DNA of 15,726 bases from Serpentinimonas sp. (GTDB lineage: Bacteria; Pseudomonadota; Gammaproteobacteria; Burkholderiales; Burkholderiaceae_C). Shown here piece by piece: positions 1-7,057 of the stretch. The notes beneath the pieces are model-generated. The model was not told the DNA's origin, searched no databases, and saw only the letters and a list, made by a program, of their open reading frames with translations. Every line of letters begins with the position of its first letter. Position 1 is the stretch's first letter. The stretch lies in contig JALOSG010000036.1 in NCBI GenBank assembly GCA_025458665.1, positions 1 to 15,726 of the forward strand, read 5' to 3'. The translations under genes and the position numbers were made by a program.

Positions 1-281
1 ATGGGCGGCATGGCCTCCGGGCAGGGGCCATGCGGGTGCGCGTGCATGGCCACCTCCACGGCCTGAATCACCATGCTGTTGTCCACCGTGACGCGGATTT
101 CCATGTGGTGGATGGGCTCGTTCGGCGCCCACTGCCCTTCGCCCTGAATCTCGAACGGGTAGGGCTTGGTATCGATGAGTTCACCCTCGATGTCCCACAG
201 CCCGTCCTCGCGCTCGTACCCGCGGTACTCCACCTTGCGGGTATGCACGGGCTTGCGGGGGTGCGCAGGGGGCAGCGGCAC
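1..281 (-). CDS. DUF2889 family protein, C-terminus cut by window edge
   Basis: The minus strand is open from a GTG at 281 to the left edge, giving about 93 residues of a protein of unknown function. The reading contains RKVEYRGYERE, DGLWDIEGELIDTKPYPFE, then PIHHMEIRVTVDN and a HAHPHGPCPEA segment. I recognise this as DUF2889: the family typically opens with a basic-aromatic 'hTR.hEcrGYrRdDGLWDIEG' block and has a 'mwlRlTvDd' strand. I know no established biochemical role for it. The start is inferred: GTG 281 lies 8 bp after the mrp stop, with GAGG (288-291) overlapping that stop as a ribosome binding site, and no ATG in frame precedes the conserved block. The tight spacing indicates co-transcription with mrp. 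The 3' end lies outside the window. Confidence 0.72.
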   Translation of the reverse strand, partial: MPLPPAHPRKPVHTRKVEYRGYEREDGLWDIEGELIDTKPYPFEIQGEGQWAPNEPIHHMEIRVTVDNSMVIQAVEVAMHAHPHGPCPEAMPP

Positions 282-289
282 GGCGGGCC

Positions 290-1381
290 TCAGGTGTCCT
301 TGCTGATCTTGATGCTGGGGAACTTGGAGCTGAAGTCCTTGGCCTTGGCGGCAATGGAAATGGCCACCTGGCGCGCCACGCTCTTGTAGATCTGCGCGAT
401 CTCGCCATCGGGGTCGGACACCACGGTGGGCATGCCGCTGTCGGCCTGCACGCGGATGCTCATGTTCAGCGGCAGCGCGCCCAGGTAGCTCATGCCGTAT
501 TCGGCCGCCATGTTCTTGCCGCCATCGGCGCCGAAAATGTGCTCGGTGTGGCCGCAGTTGGGGCAGCAATACACGGCCATGTTCTCCACCAGGCCCAGAA
601 TCGGCACGCCCACTTTCTCGAACATCTTGATGCCCTTGCGCGCATCGAGCAGGGCAATGTCTTGCGGCGTGGTCACGATCACGGCGCCGGTCATGGGCAC
701 GCGCTGGCTCAGGGTGAGCTGGATATCGCCAGTGCCCGGGGGCATGTCCACGATCAGGTAATCGAGGTCTTTCCAGTTGGTCTGGCGCAGCAGCTGCTCC
801 AGCGCCTGGGTGGCCATGGGGCCGCGCCAGATCATGGCCTCGTCGCGGTCAATCAGGAAACCGATGGAACTGACCTGCACGCCGTAGTTCTCCAGCGGCT
901 CCATGGTCTGTCCGTCCACGCTTTCCGGGCGGCCTTCAATGCCCATCATCATGGGCTGGCTGGGGCCGTAAATGTCGGCATCCAGCAGGCCCACGGCAGC
1001 GCCCTCGGCGGCCAGCGCCAGCGCCAGGTTCACGGCGGTGGTGCTCTTGCCCACCCCGCCCTTGCCCGAAGCCACGGCAATGATGTTCTTCACGTTGGGC
1101 ATGAGCTGCACGCCGCGCTGCACGGCATGGGCGGTGACGCGGGTCACCACGTTGGCCGACACGTTGTCCACGCCGGGCACGCTCTTGGCCGCGGCAATCA
1201 GGGCCTTGCGCAGGGCCGGAATCTGGCTTTTGGCGGGGTAGCCCAGCTCCACCTCGAACGACACATCGCCGTCGTTCACCTGCAGTTGCTTCACCGCTTT
1301 GGTGGACACAAAATCCTTGCCCGTGTTCGGGTCGGTCACGCCCCTGAGGGCTTCCATGATGGCTTGTTCGGTCACTGACAT
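290..1381 (-). CDS. apbC: Mrp/ApbC-type iron-sulfur cluster carrier ATPase
   Basis: This 363-aa protein is a cytoplasmic P-loop NTPase of the Mrp/NBP35 family, which binds a labile [4Fe-4S] cluster and passes it to apoproteins. Residues about 5-80 form the MIP18/DUF59 domain. The deviant Walker A GKGGVGKST lies at 106-114, followed by the switch-like LLDADIYGPSQP (132-143) and the Walker B-like block DYLIVDMPPGTGD (207-219). The C-terminal CPNC (Cys273, Cys276) is the expected cluster-binding pair at the dimer interface. The length is normal for the proteobacterial form. The ATG at 1381 is well supported by AGGAGA at 1391-1396, 9 nt upstream. It is divergent from the patatin gene and is followed by the DUF2889 gene in an apparent operon. 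In this organism NadA, encoded nearby, is one plausible Fe-S client, but that is inference. Confidence 0.96.
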   Translation of the reverse strand: MSVTEQAIMEALRGVTDPNTGKDFVSTKAVKQLQVNDGDVSFEVELGYPAKSQIPALRKALIAAAKSVPGVDNVSANVVTRVTAHAVQRGVQLMPNVKNIIAVASGKGGVGKSTTAVNLALALAAEGAAVGLLDADIYGPSQPMMMGIEGRPESVDGQTMEPLENYGVQVSSIGFLIDRDEAMIWRGPMATQALEQLLRQTNWKDLDYLIVDMPPGTGDIQLTLSQRVPMTGAVIVTTPQDIALLDARKGIKMFEKVGVPILGLVENMAVYCCPNCGHTEHIFGADGGKNMAAEYGMSYLGALPLNMSIRVQADSGMPTVVSDPDGEIAQIYKSVARQVAISIAAKAKDFSSKFPSIKISKDT

Positions 1382-1390
1382 GGGGGTTCT

Positions 1391-1396
1391 TCTCCT
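1391..1396 (-). promoter_or_regulatory. Strong Shine-Dalgarno of apbC
   Basis: Read on the minus strand the bases are AGGAGA, 9 nt before the ATG at 1381. Many neighbouring genes lack a clear Shine-Dalgarno, so this one fixes the apbC start. Confidence 0.7.
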
Positions 1397-1398
1397 GT

Positions 1399-1412
1399 GG
1401 GCGGCAAGTCTA
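1399..1412 (-). promoter_or_regulatory. Candidate -10 region upstream of apbC
   Basis: On the minus strand the sequence is TAGACTTGCCGCCC, beginning at 1412, with TAGACT as a possible sigma-70 -10 hexamer 31 nt before the start codon. No good -35 is visible at 16-18 bp spacing. The same 14 bases occur on the plus strand upstream of panB (12361-12374). Confidence 0.35.
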
Positions 1413-1442
1413 TGCGCGGGGCGCTGTCCCTGACGGCACTGG

Positions 1443-2918
1443 GTGTATGGGCAAAAGAGAGGCGATAAAAGCGCAAAGACCCGTTCCGGGCCTCAACCCG
1501 CCATTGTCGCCGATGCCGCGCTCGGTGTTTTCCCGCAGAAGTCCACTGTGCAGCACCCCACACAATGGGGCCAGCGCTTTCCCGGAGCCTGTGCCATCAC
1601 CCCAGCCGCCACACCATCCTGCCCACCGCCCGCCTCGGTGGGGTTGCTGCTCACGGGCGGCGGTGCCCGTGCCGCCTACCAGGTGGGCGTGCTGGAGGCT
1701 TTGGCGGCCATGCAGCAAGAATGGACGGGACGGGCAGGCCCGCAGGCTGGGTTCAGCCCGTTTGGCATTGTCACGGGCACTTCGGCCGGCGCCATCAACG
1801 CGGCCGCCCTGGCCAGCGGGGCAGACCAGTTCCAGCAGACCGTTGCCCGCATTGCCGATGTGTGGCGCCATTTCCAGGCGGGACAGGTGTACCGCGCCGA
1901 TGCCATAGGTGTGGCCCGCTCGGGGGCACGATGGGTGGGCCTGCTCACCGCGGGCTGGATGGTGGCGCGCTGGCGCCGGCTGAAGCCCCGGTCCCTGCTG
2001 GACAACACCCCCCTGGAAGCCCTGCTGCGCGACATGGTGCAGCTGGAGCGGCTTCCTGACCTGATTGCGCGCGGGTGCCTGCAGGCGCTGGCGGTCACCG
2101 CATCGAGCTACACCAGCGGCCAGCACGTGACCTTCTTCCAGGGACACGGTGCGCTGCAGCCGTGGATACGTTCCCAGCGCCACGCCGAGCGTCAGACCAT
2201 CACCCACGAGCACCTGCTGGCCAGTTCGGCCATTCCCTTCGTGTTCCCGGCCGTGAACCTGCCCCTGGGCAATCGGCGCGAATACTTTGGCGATGGTTCC
2301 ATGCGCCAGACCGCGCCAGTGGCACCCGCCATACACCTGGGGGCCGAGCGCATCATGGTCATTGGGGCGGGCCGGCTGCATGAGCCGCGCCACGACCCAC
2401 CCGCCCACACCGAGCCGGGCTACCCCTCGCTGGCCCAGATTGCCGGGCATGCCATGTCCAGCATCTTTCTGGATGCGCTCTCGGTGGACATTGAGCGCAT
2501 ACGGCGCATCAACCAGACGCTGTCTCTGGTGGCCGAAAGTGCGCGCCACGCCAGCGTGCTGCGGCCGGTGGAGCTGTTGGTGATTTCCCCTTCGGAACGC
2601 ATCGATGCCATAGCCGCGCGCCACGTGCAGGACCTGCCCCGGCCGGTGCAGGCGCTGCTGGGCGGGCTGGGCGTTTCAGCGGTGGGGCCGGCGGCAGGGC
2701 CAGTGGGAGGGCCAGTGGGAGGGCCAGCCATGGCGCCGGCAGGAGGTGCCCTGGCCAGCTACCTGCTGTTCGAATCGGCGTTCACGCAGGAACTCATGGC
2801 GCTGGGCCGCCGCGATGCCCTGGCACAGCGGGCCGAGATCGGCAGCTTCTTTGGCTGGGAGCACGCGGAAACTCCACGCGCGCTGCCCGAGCGGCGGCGC
2901 GACCCGCTGCGGGTGTGA
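1443..2918 (+). CDS. Patatin-like phospholipase family protein
   Basis: This is a probable patatin-fold serine lipid hydrolase of unknown physiological substrate. Residue numbers assume the longest reading, 491 aa from GTG 1443. The oxyanion-hole glycines are in TGGGARAAYQVG (71-82), the nucleophile elbow is GTSAG (112-116, Ser114), and the Asp of the Ser-Asp dyad is in YFGDGSMRQ (Asp284). DGS replaces the textbook DGG/DGA, which I recall as common in this proteobacterial subgroup. No signal peptide or membrane segment is obvious. A Gly-Pro repeat follows near residues 418-432. The true start is unresolved because no ATG lies in frame upstream of the conserved core. GTG 1548 (386-aa protein from codon 36) is a credible alternative, since a -10-like GATAAA at 1464-1469 would place transcription start downstream of 1443. 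The coordinates are therefore the outer limit. Confidence 0.88.
   Translation: MYGQKRGDKSAKTRSGPQPAIVADAALGVFPQKSTVQHPTQWGQRFPGACAITPAATPSCPPPASVGLLLTGGGARAAYQVGVLEALAAMQQEWTGRAGPQAGFSPFGIVTGTSAGAINAAALASGADQFQQTVARIADVWRHFQAGQVYRADAIGVARSGARWVGLLTAGWMVARWRRLKPRSLLDNTPLEALLRDMVQLERLPDLIARGCLQALAVTASSYTSGQHVTFFQGHGALQPWIRSQRHAERQTITHEHLLASSAIPFVFPAVNLPLGNRREYFGDGSMRQTAPVAPAIHLGAERIMVIGAGRLHEPRHDPPAHTEPGYPSLAQIAGHAMSSIFLDALSVDIERIRRINQTLSLVAESARHASVLRPVELLVISPSERIDAIAARHVQDLPRPVQALLGGLGVSAVGPAAGPVGGPVGGPAMAPAGGALASYLLFESAFTQELMALGRRDALAQRAEIGSFFGWEHAETPRALPERRRDPLRV
2697..2729 (+). repeat. In-frame 12-bp tandem repeat in the patatin-like gene
   Basis: GGGCCAGTGGGA occurs at 2697-2708 and again exactly at 2709-2720, with a partial third copy GGGCCAGCC at 2721-2729. 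Each unit encodes a G-P-V-G type tetrapeptide, so changes in copy number would keep the frame. It sits in a Gly/Pro/Ala-rich linker between the catalytic domain and the C-terminal segment. Confidence 0.85.
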
Positions 2919-2950
2919 AGGCGGCACGGGCCGGAGCCAGCACACAGGCA

Positions 2951-2956
2951 TAGAAT
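2951..2956 (+). promoter_or_regulatory. Candidate -10 element of metG
   Basis: TAGAAT at 2951-2956 lies in the 95-bp gap between the patatin gene and metG, 57 nt before the metG ATG. This is a good sigma-70 -10 match, but no matching -35 is seen at normal spacing, so the call rests on one hexamer and its position. Confidence 0.4.
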
Positions 2957-3013
2957 TTGGGGATTGTCTATCCACCTCCATGGCCGCACCCTACGCGGAC
3001 CCCACTGGTTTCT

Positions 3014-5086
3014 ATGCCGCGCCAATTCTTCGTCACCACCGCCCTGCCTTACGCCAACGGCCACTTCCACATTGGCCACATCATGGAATACATCCAGGCC
3101 GATATCTGGGTGCGGATGCAGCGCATGCACGGCCACGAGGTGCACTTCGTGTGCGCCGACGACGCGCACGGTGCGCCCATCATGATCGCCGCCGAGAAGG
3201 CCGGCAAGACGCCCCAGCAGTTCGTGGCCGACATTGCTGCGGGCCGCAAGCCCTACCTGGACGGCTTCCACATTGCCTTTGACAACTGGCACAGTACCGA
3301 TGGCCCTGAGAACCACGAACTGGCCCAGCAGATTTACAAGGACCTGAAGGCCGCTGGCCTGATTGCCACCAAGACCATCGAGCAGTTCTTCGACCCCGAG
3401 AAGAACATGTTCCTGCCCGACCGCTTCATCAAGGGCGAATGCCCCAAGTGCGGCGCGAAGGACCAGTACGGGGACTCCTGCGAGTCGTGCGGCGCGGTGT
3501 ATGCGCCCACCGAGCTGCGCAACCCCTATTCCGCGCTGTCGGGCGCCACGCCGGTGCTCAAGACGTCGGAACACTATTTCTTCAAGCTCAGCGACCCGCG
3601 CTGCGTGGCCTTCCTGGAGGCCTGGACCGCCGCACCCGGCCGCCTGCAGCCCGAAGTGCTCAACAAGATCAAGGAATGGTTCCAGCGCGACGAGAACGGG
3701 GAAGGCGGCCTGGGCGACTGGGACATTTCCCGCGATGCGCCCTACTTCGGCATCGAGATTCCCGATGCGCCGGGCAAGTACTTCTACGTCTGGCTCGATG
3801 CACCCATCGGCTACCTGGCGTCCCTGAAGAACCACTTGAACAAGCTGGGCCTGGACTACGACGCCTACATGGCCAACCCGGCGCTGGAGCAGGTGCACTT
3901 CATCGGCAAAGACATCACCTACTTCCACACCCTGTTCTGGCCGGCCATGCTGCATTTCAGCGGACGCAAAACCCCCAGCCAGGTGAACGTGCACGGCTTC
4001 ATCACCGTCAACGGCGGCGAGAAAATGAGCAAGAGCCGGGGCACCGGCATAGACCCGCTGAAGTACCTCTCCCTGGGCATGAACCCGGAATGGCTGCGCT
4101 ACTACATCGCGGCCAAGCTCAACAGCCGGGTGGAAGACGTGGACTTCAACCCCGACGACTTCGTGGCCCGCGTCAACAGCGACCTGGTGGGCAAGTACAT
4201 CAACATCGCCTCGCGCACGGCGGGCTTCATCAGCAAGCGCTTCGAGGGCAAGCTGGGCGTGGTGTCGGTGGATGGCGAGGCCCTGCTGGACCACCTGGAG
4301 CAGGCCGTGCCCGCCATTGCGGAGCTGTACGCCGAGCGGGAGTATGGCAAAGCCATCCGCGAGACCATGGCCCTGGCCGACCGCGTGAACCTCTACGTGG
4401 ACCAGAACAAGCCCTGGGAACTGGCGCGCCAGGACGGTACGGCCGAACGCCTGCACGATGTGTGCACCACCTGCGTGGAAGCGTTCCGCCTGCTCACACT
4501 GCTCCTGAAACCGGTATTGCCCGCGCTGGCAGCGCGCGTGGAAGCCTTCCTGCAGTGCGCGCCCCTGACCTTTGCCAACGCCAGCCAGCGCCTGGGCGCC
4601 GGGCATGCGGTAGGGGTGTACCAGCACCTGATGCAGCGCGTGGACCCGAAGTTGCTGGAAGCGCTGTTCGAGCCGCCCGCCGCCGTGGAAACTGCCGCGG
4701 CTGCGGCGGAGGCCCCGTTGCTGCCAGGCGGGGAAGCCCTGGCCCCCACCATCACCATCGACGACTTTGCCAAGGTGGACCTGCGCATTGCCCGCATTGA
4801 ACAGTGCGAGCGGGTGGAAGGCTCCACCAAGCTGCTGCGCCTGACGCTGGACGCGGGCGAAGGCCGCACGCGCAACGTGTTTTCGGGCATAGCCAGCATG
4901 TACCAGCCGGAGCAGCTGGTGGGCAAACTCACCGTGCTGGTGGCCAACCTGGCGCCGCGCAAAATGAAATTCGGCGTGAGCGAAGGCATGGTGCTGGCCG
5001 CCAGCCACGCCGACGAAAAAGCGGTGCCCGGCATTTACGTGCTGGAACCCTGGCCGGGCGCGCAGCCGGGCATGCGGATTCACTGA
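3014..5086 (+). CDS. metG: Methionine--tRNA ligase
   Basis: The 690-aa cytoplasmic class I synthetase charges tRNA-Met with methionine using ATP. The Rossmann catalytic core has HIGH at 19-22 and KMSKS at 337-341. The zinc knuckle is formed by Cys143/Cys146 and Cys156/Cys159 (CPKC and CESC). A helical anticodon-binding domain follows, then an Ala-rich linker near 555-580. A C-terminal OB-fold tRNA-binding domain of the Trbp111/EMAP type starts at about 582 (DDFAKVDLRIARI) and supports dimerisation in homologues. The length matches the long, E. coli-like MetG form. I chose ATG 3014 (MPRQFFVTTALPYANG) because this is the family N-terminus; the open frame extends upstream to 2957 but those residues are not conserved. 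There is no clear Shine-Dalgarno. The SulP gene begins 11 bp after the stop. Confidence 0.98.
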   Translation: MPRQFFVTTALPYANGHFHIGHIMEYIQADIWVRMQRMHGHEVHFVCADDAHGAPIMIAAEKAGKTPQQFVADIAAGRKPYLDGFHIAFDNWHSTDGPENHELAQQIYKDLKAAGLIATKTIEQFFDPEKNMFLPDRFIKGECPKCGAKDQYGDSCESCGAVYAPTELRNPYSALSGATPVLKTSEHYFFKLSDPRCVAFLEAWTAAPGRLQPEVLNKIKEWFQRDENGEGGLGDWDISRDAPYFGIEIPDAPGKYFYVWLDAPIGYLASLKNHLNKLGLDYDAYMANPALEQVHFIGKDITYFHTLFWPAMLHFSGRKTPSQVNVHGFITVNGGEKMSKSRGTGIDPLKYLSLGMNPEWLRYYIAAKLNSRVEDVDFNPDDFVARVNSDLVGKYINIASRTAGFISKRFEGKLGVVSVDGEALLDHLEQAVPAIAELYAEREYGKAIRETMALADRVNLYVDQNKPWELARQDGTAERLHDVCTTCVEAFRLLTLLLKPVLPALAARVEAFLQCAPLTFANASQRLGAGHAVGVYQHLMQRVDPKLLEALFEPPAAVETAAAAAEAPLLPGGEALAPTITIDDFAKVDLRIARIEQCERVEGSTKLLRLTLDAGEGRTRNVFSGIASMYQPEQLVGKLTVLVANLAPRKMKFGVSEGMVLAASHADEKAVPGIYVLEPWPGAQPGMRIH

Positions 5087-5097
5087 GCCGCTGGCCC

Positions 5098-6789
5098 ATG
5101 CCCCTAGGTCTGCCGCCTTTACCCCCCGTGGCGCGCTTCCGCCCGCGCCTGCTGGCCGACCTGAAGGGCTACAACTCGGAGCGGCTGGCGCGCGATGTGG
5201 GTGCGGGGGCCACGGTAGGCATTGTGGCGCTGCCGCTGGCCATGGCCTTTGCCATAGCCAGTGGGCTCAGCCCGGAGGCGGGTCTCTGGACCGCCATCAT
5301 CGCGGGCTTCATCATTTCGTTGCTGGGCGGCTCTTCGGTGCAGATTGGTGGGCCGGCCGGGGCGTTCATCGTCATCGTGTACGGCATTGTGGAGCGCTAC
5401 GGGCTGGCCAACCTGCTCATCTCCACCGTCAGCGCGGGCGTGCTGCTGTTCCTGCTGGGGTTTTTCAAGCTGGGCACGCTGGTGCGCTTTGTGCCGGTGA
5501 GCGTGGTCATAGGCTTCACCAACGGGATAGCGGTGCTCATAGGCCTGTCGCAGCTGCGCGACCTGCTGGGGCTGGACATAGACCGTATGCCCGCCGACTT
5601 TTTCAGCCAGATTGCCACGCTGAGCCGCCACCTGGATTCCATCAACGGGTGGGCGCTGGGCCTGGGTGCGGCGTGCGTGCTGGGGCTGTTCCTGTGGCCA
5701 CGCCTGTGGGCCCCGGATTCGGCCATGCTCAAGCGCCTGGAGGGCATGGGCCGGGTCAGTGCCATCAAGGCCACATCGCGGCTGCCGGGGCCGGTGGTGG
5801 CACTGCTGAGCCTGTCTCTGGTGGCGTGGGCCGCCAACCTGCCGGTGGAAACCATAGGCAGCCGCTTTGGCGGTATTCCGCAGGGCCTGCCGGCTTTCCA
5901 GCTGCCCGCGTTTTCGTGGGAGACCGTGCGCCTGCTGGTCACGCCTACGCTCACCATTGCGCTGCTCGGCGCCATAGAGTCTTTGCTGTGTGCCCGCGTG
6001 GCCGACCAGCTGCGCGACGGCCCCAAGCACGACCCCAACCAGGAACTCATGGCGCAAGGGGTGGCCAACGCGGTGGTGCCGTTCTTTGGCGGTATGCCGG
6101 CCACGGGCACCATTGCACGCACGGTCACGAACATCCGGGCTGGGGCCACATCGCCCATAGCGGGTATGGTGCACGCGCTCACGCTCATGGTGGTGGTGCT
6201 GGCCGCGGCACCGCTGGCCAAGCACATTCCGCTGGCGGTGCTGGCCGGTGTGCTGCTGTTCGTGGCCTGGAACATGGGCGAATGGCGCGAATTCCAGCGC
6301 CTGAAAAACTTCAGCGTGCACTACCGGCTCATGCTGCTCAGCACCTTCTTCCTCACGGTGGTCTTCGACCTGACCGTGGCGGTGGAGCTGGGCATGGTGC
6401 TGGCCATTGTGCTGTTCGTGAAGCGCCAGAGCGAGATTTTCCGGGTGGAGGCGGTGGAGCCTAACCAGACGCCCCTGGCGGCAGACCCAGCCCCCGCCCC
6501 TCCGGTGCAGCGCCTCACGTTCCAGCTGTACGGCTCGCTGTTCTTCGGCGCCATCACCAAGATGGATGCCATCTCCGCCGCGGTGGAAGCGCACGACGGC
6601 CCGCTGCATGTGGTACTCGATGCGCGCCAGCTCATCTCGCTGGACACCACCGGGCTCGATGCGCTGGAACAGCTGCACAAGGCGCTGCACCGACGCGGCG
6701 GGCGGCTGAGCATGGTGGGCCTGAACGAGCAGCCGCGCTCCATCGTCGAGCGCTCGGGGTTTGCGGCGCACCTGCACCCGGCCGATTGA
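5098..6789 (+). CDS. SulP family inorganic anion transporter with STAS domain
   Basis: The 563-aa protein is an inner-membrane SulP/SLC26 permease. Residues about 35-445 are a multi-helix membrane domain carrying the family hallmark GATVGIVALPLAMAFAIASG (37-56), then GLSPEAGLW, GGSSVQIGGPAGAF and the core motif DPNQELMAQGVANAV...GGMPATGTIARTVTNIR (312-346). A short hydrophilic linker rich in Pro and Ala (about 452-470) leads to a C-terminal cytoplasmic STAS domain (about 471-560) with the conserved loop LDTTGLDALEQL. The substrate cannot be read from sequence: sulfate, bicarbonate, or a dicarboxylate as in DauA are all possible. ATG 5098 is chosen because the frame upstream only overlaps metG. 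The 11-bp gap suggests co-transcription with metG. The gene uses at least eight ATA isoleucine codons, notable for its base composition. Confidence 0.93.
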   Translation: MPLGLPPLPPVARFRPRLLADLKGYNSERLARDVGAGATVGIVALPLAMAFAIASGLSPEAGLWTAIIAGFIISLLGGSSVQIGGPAGAFIVIVYGIVERYGLANLLISTVSAGVLLFLLGFFKLGTLVRFVPVSVVIGFTNGIAVLIGLSQLRDLLGLDIDRMPADFFSQIATLSRHLDSINGWALGLGAACVLGLFLWPRLWAPDSAMLKRLEGMGRVSAIKATSRLPGPVVALLSLSLVAWAANLPVETIGSRFGGIPQGLPAFQLPAFSWETVRLLVTPTLTIALLGAIESLLCARVADQLRDGPKHDPNQELMAQGVANAVVPFFGGMPATGTIARTVTNIRAGATSPIAGMVHALTLMVVVLAAAPLAKHIPLAVLAGVLLFVAWNMGEWREFQRLKNFSVHYRLMLLSTFFLTVVFDLTVAVELGMVLAIVLFVKRQSEIFRVEAVEPNQTPLAADPAPAPPVQRLTFQLYGSLFFGAITKMDAISAAVEAHDGPLHVVLDARQLISLDTTGLDALEQLHKALHRRGGRLSMVGLNEQPRSIVERSGFAAHLHPAD

Positions 6790-6799
6790 TACTGCCCGC

Positions 6800-6805
6800 T
6801 AAAAT
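6800..6805 (+). promoter_or_regulatory. Candidate -10 element of the DUF3460-scpA unit
   Basis: TAAAAT at 6800-6805 lies in the 52-bp gap after the SulP gene, 42 nt before the DUF3460 ATG. It is the only AT-rich hexamer in that gap. No -35 match is evident, so this is a positional call. Confidence 0.4.
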
Positions 6806-6841
6806 GGCCGCCTAGCTTCCGGATTCGTCCGCCCCCACACC

Positions 6842-7057
6842 ATGAGTTTCTTCGCCCGCCCCCATTACGCTTCCGACGCCACGCAGTTCATCGACTCCTT
6901 GAAGGCCGCCAAGCCCACCCTGGAGCAGGAGCAGCGGCAGGGCCGCGCCCTGCTGTGGGACAAGCGCATAGACCGCCAGTGGCAGGCCGAGGCCAAGGCC
7001 GCCCAGGTGCCGCAGAAACCCTACGTCTACCAGACCCAGCCCACGCTGGAAGGCTGA
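6842..7057 (+). CDS. Small DUF3460 family protein
   Basis: This 71-aa protein starts MSFFARPHYASDATQFIDSL and continues with a Lys/Glu/Gln-rich helical stretch, a WDKRIDRQWQAEAKAAQVPQ segment and a YVYQTQP tail. I recognise it as DUF3460, a short family of betaproteobacteria commonly placed just before scpA; its function is not known to me. There is no signal peptide, membrane segment or cysteine. ATG 6842 has no obvious Shine-Dalgarno. Its stop TGA (7055-7057) overlaps the scpA ATG by one base, which implies translational coupling. One speculation is that it helps ScpA or SMC function, but the evidence is context only. Confidence 0.88.
   Translation: MSFFARPHYASDATQFIDSLKAAKPTLEQEQRQGRALLWDKRIDRQWQAEAKAAQVPQKPYVYQTQPTLEG

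Noticed and set aside
30..389. Plus-strand open frame at the left edge
   Set aside because: It is antisense to the DUF2889 gene and the end of apbC, both of which have recognisable sequences on the minus strand.
1410..2624. A 404-codon open frame opposite the patatin-like gene
   Set aside because: It has no conserved motif, it overlaps the apbC upstream region, and the sense strand carries intact patatin motifs.
2759..5083. A 774-codon open frame on the minus strand opposite metG
   Set aside because: It mirrors metG codon structure in GC-rich DNA. The translation is His/Gln/Val/Ala-rich with no recognisable domain, and metG is unambiguous on the other strand.
5119..6777. A 552-codon open frame opposite the SulP gene
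   Set aside because: The composition is dominated by His, Gln and Arg, as expected for an antisense shadow; the SulP motifs on the plus strand explain the region.
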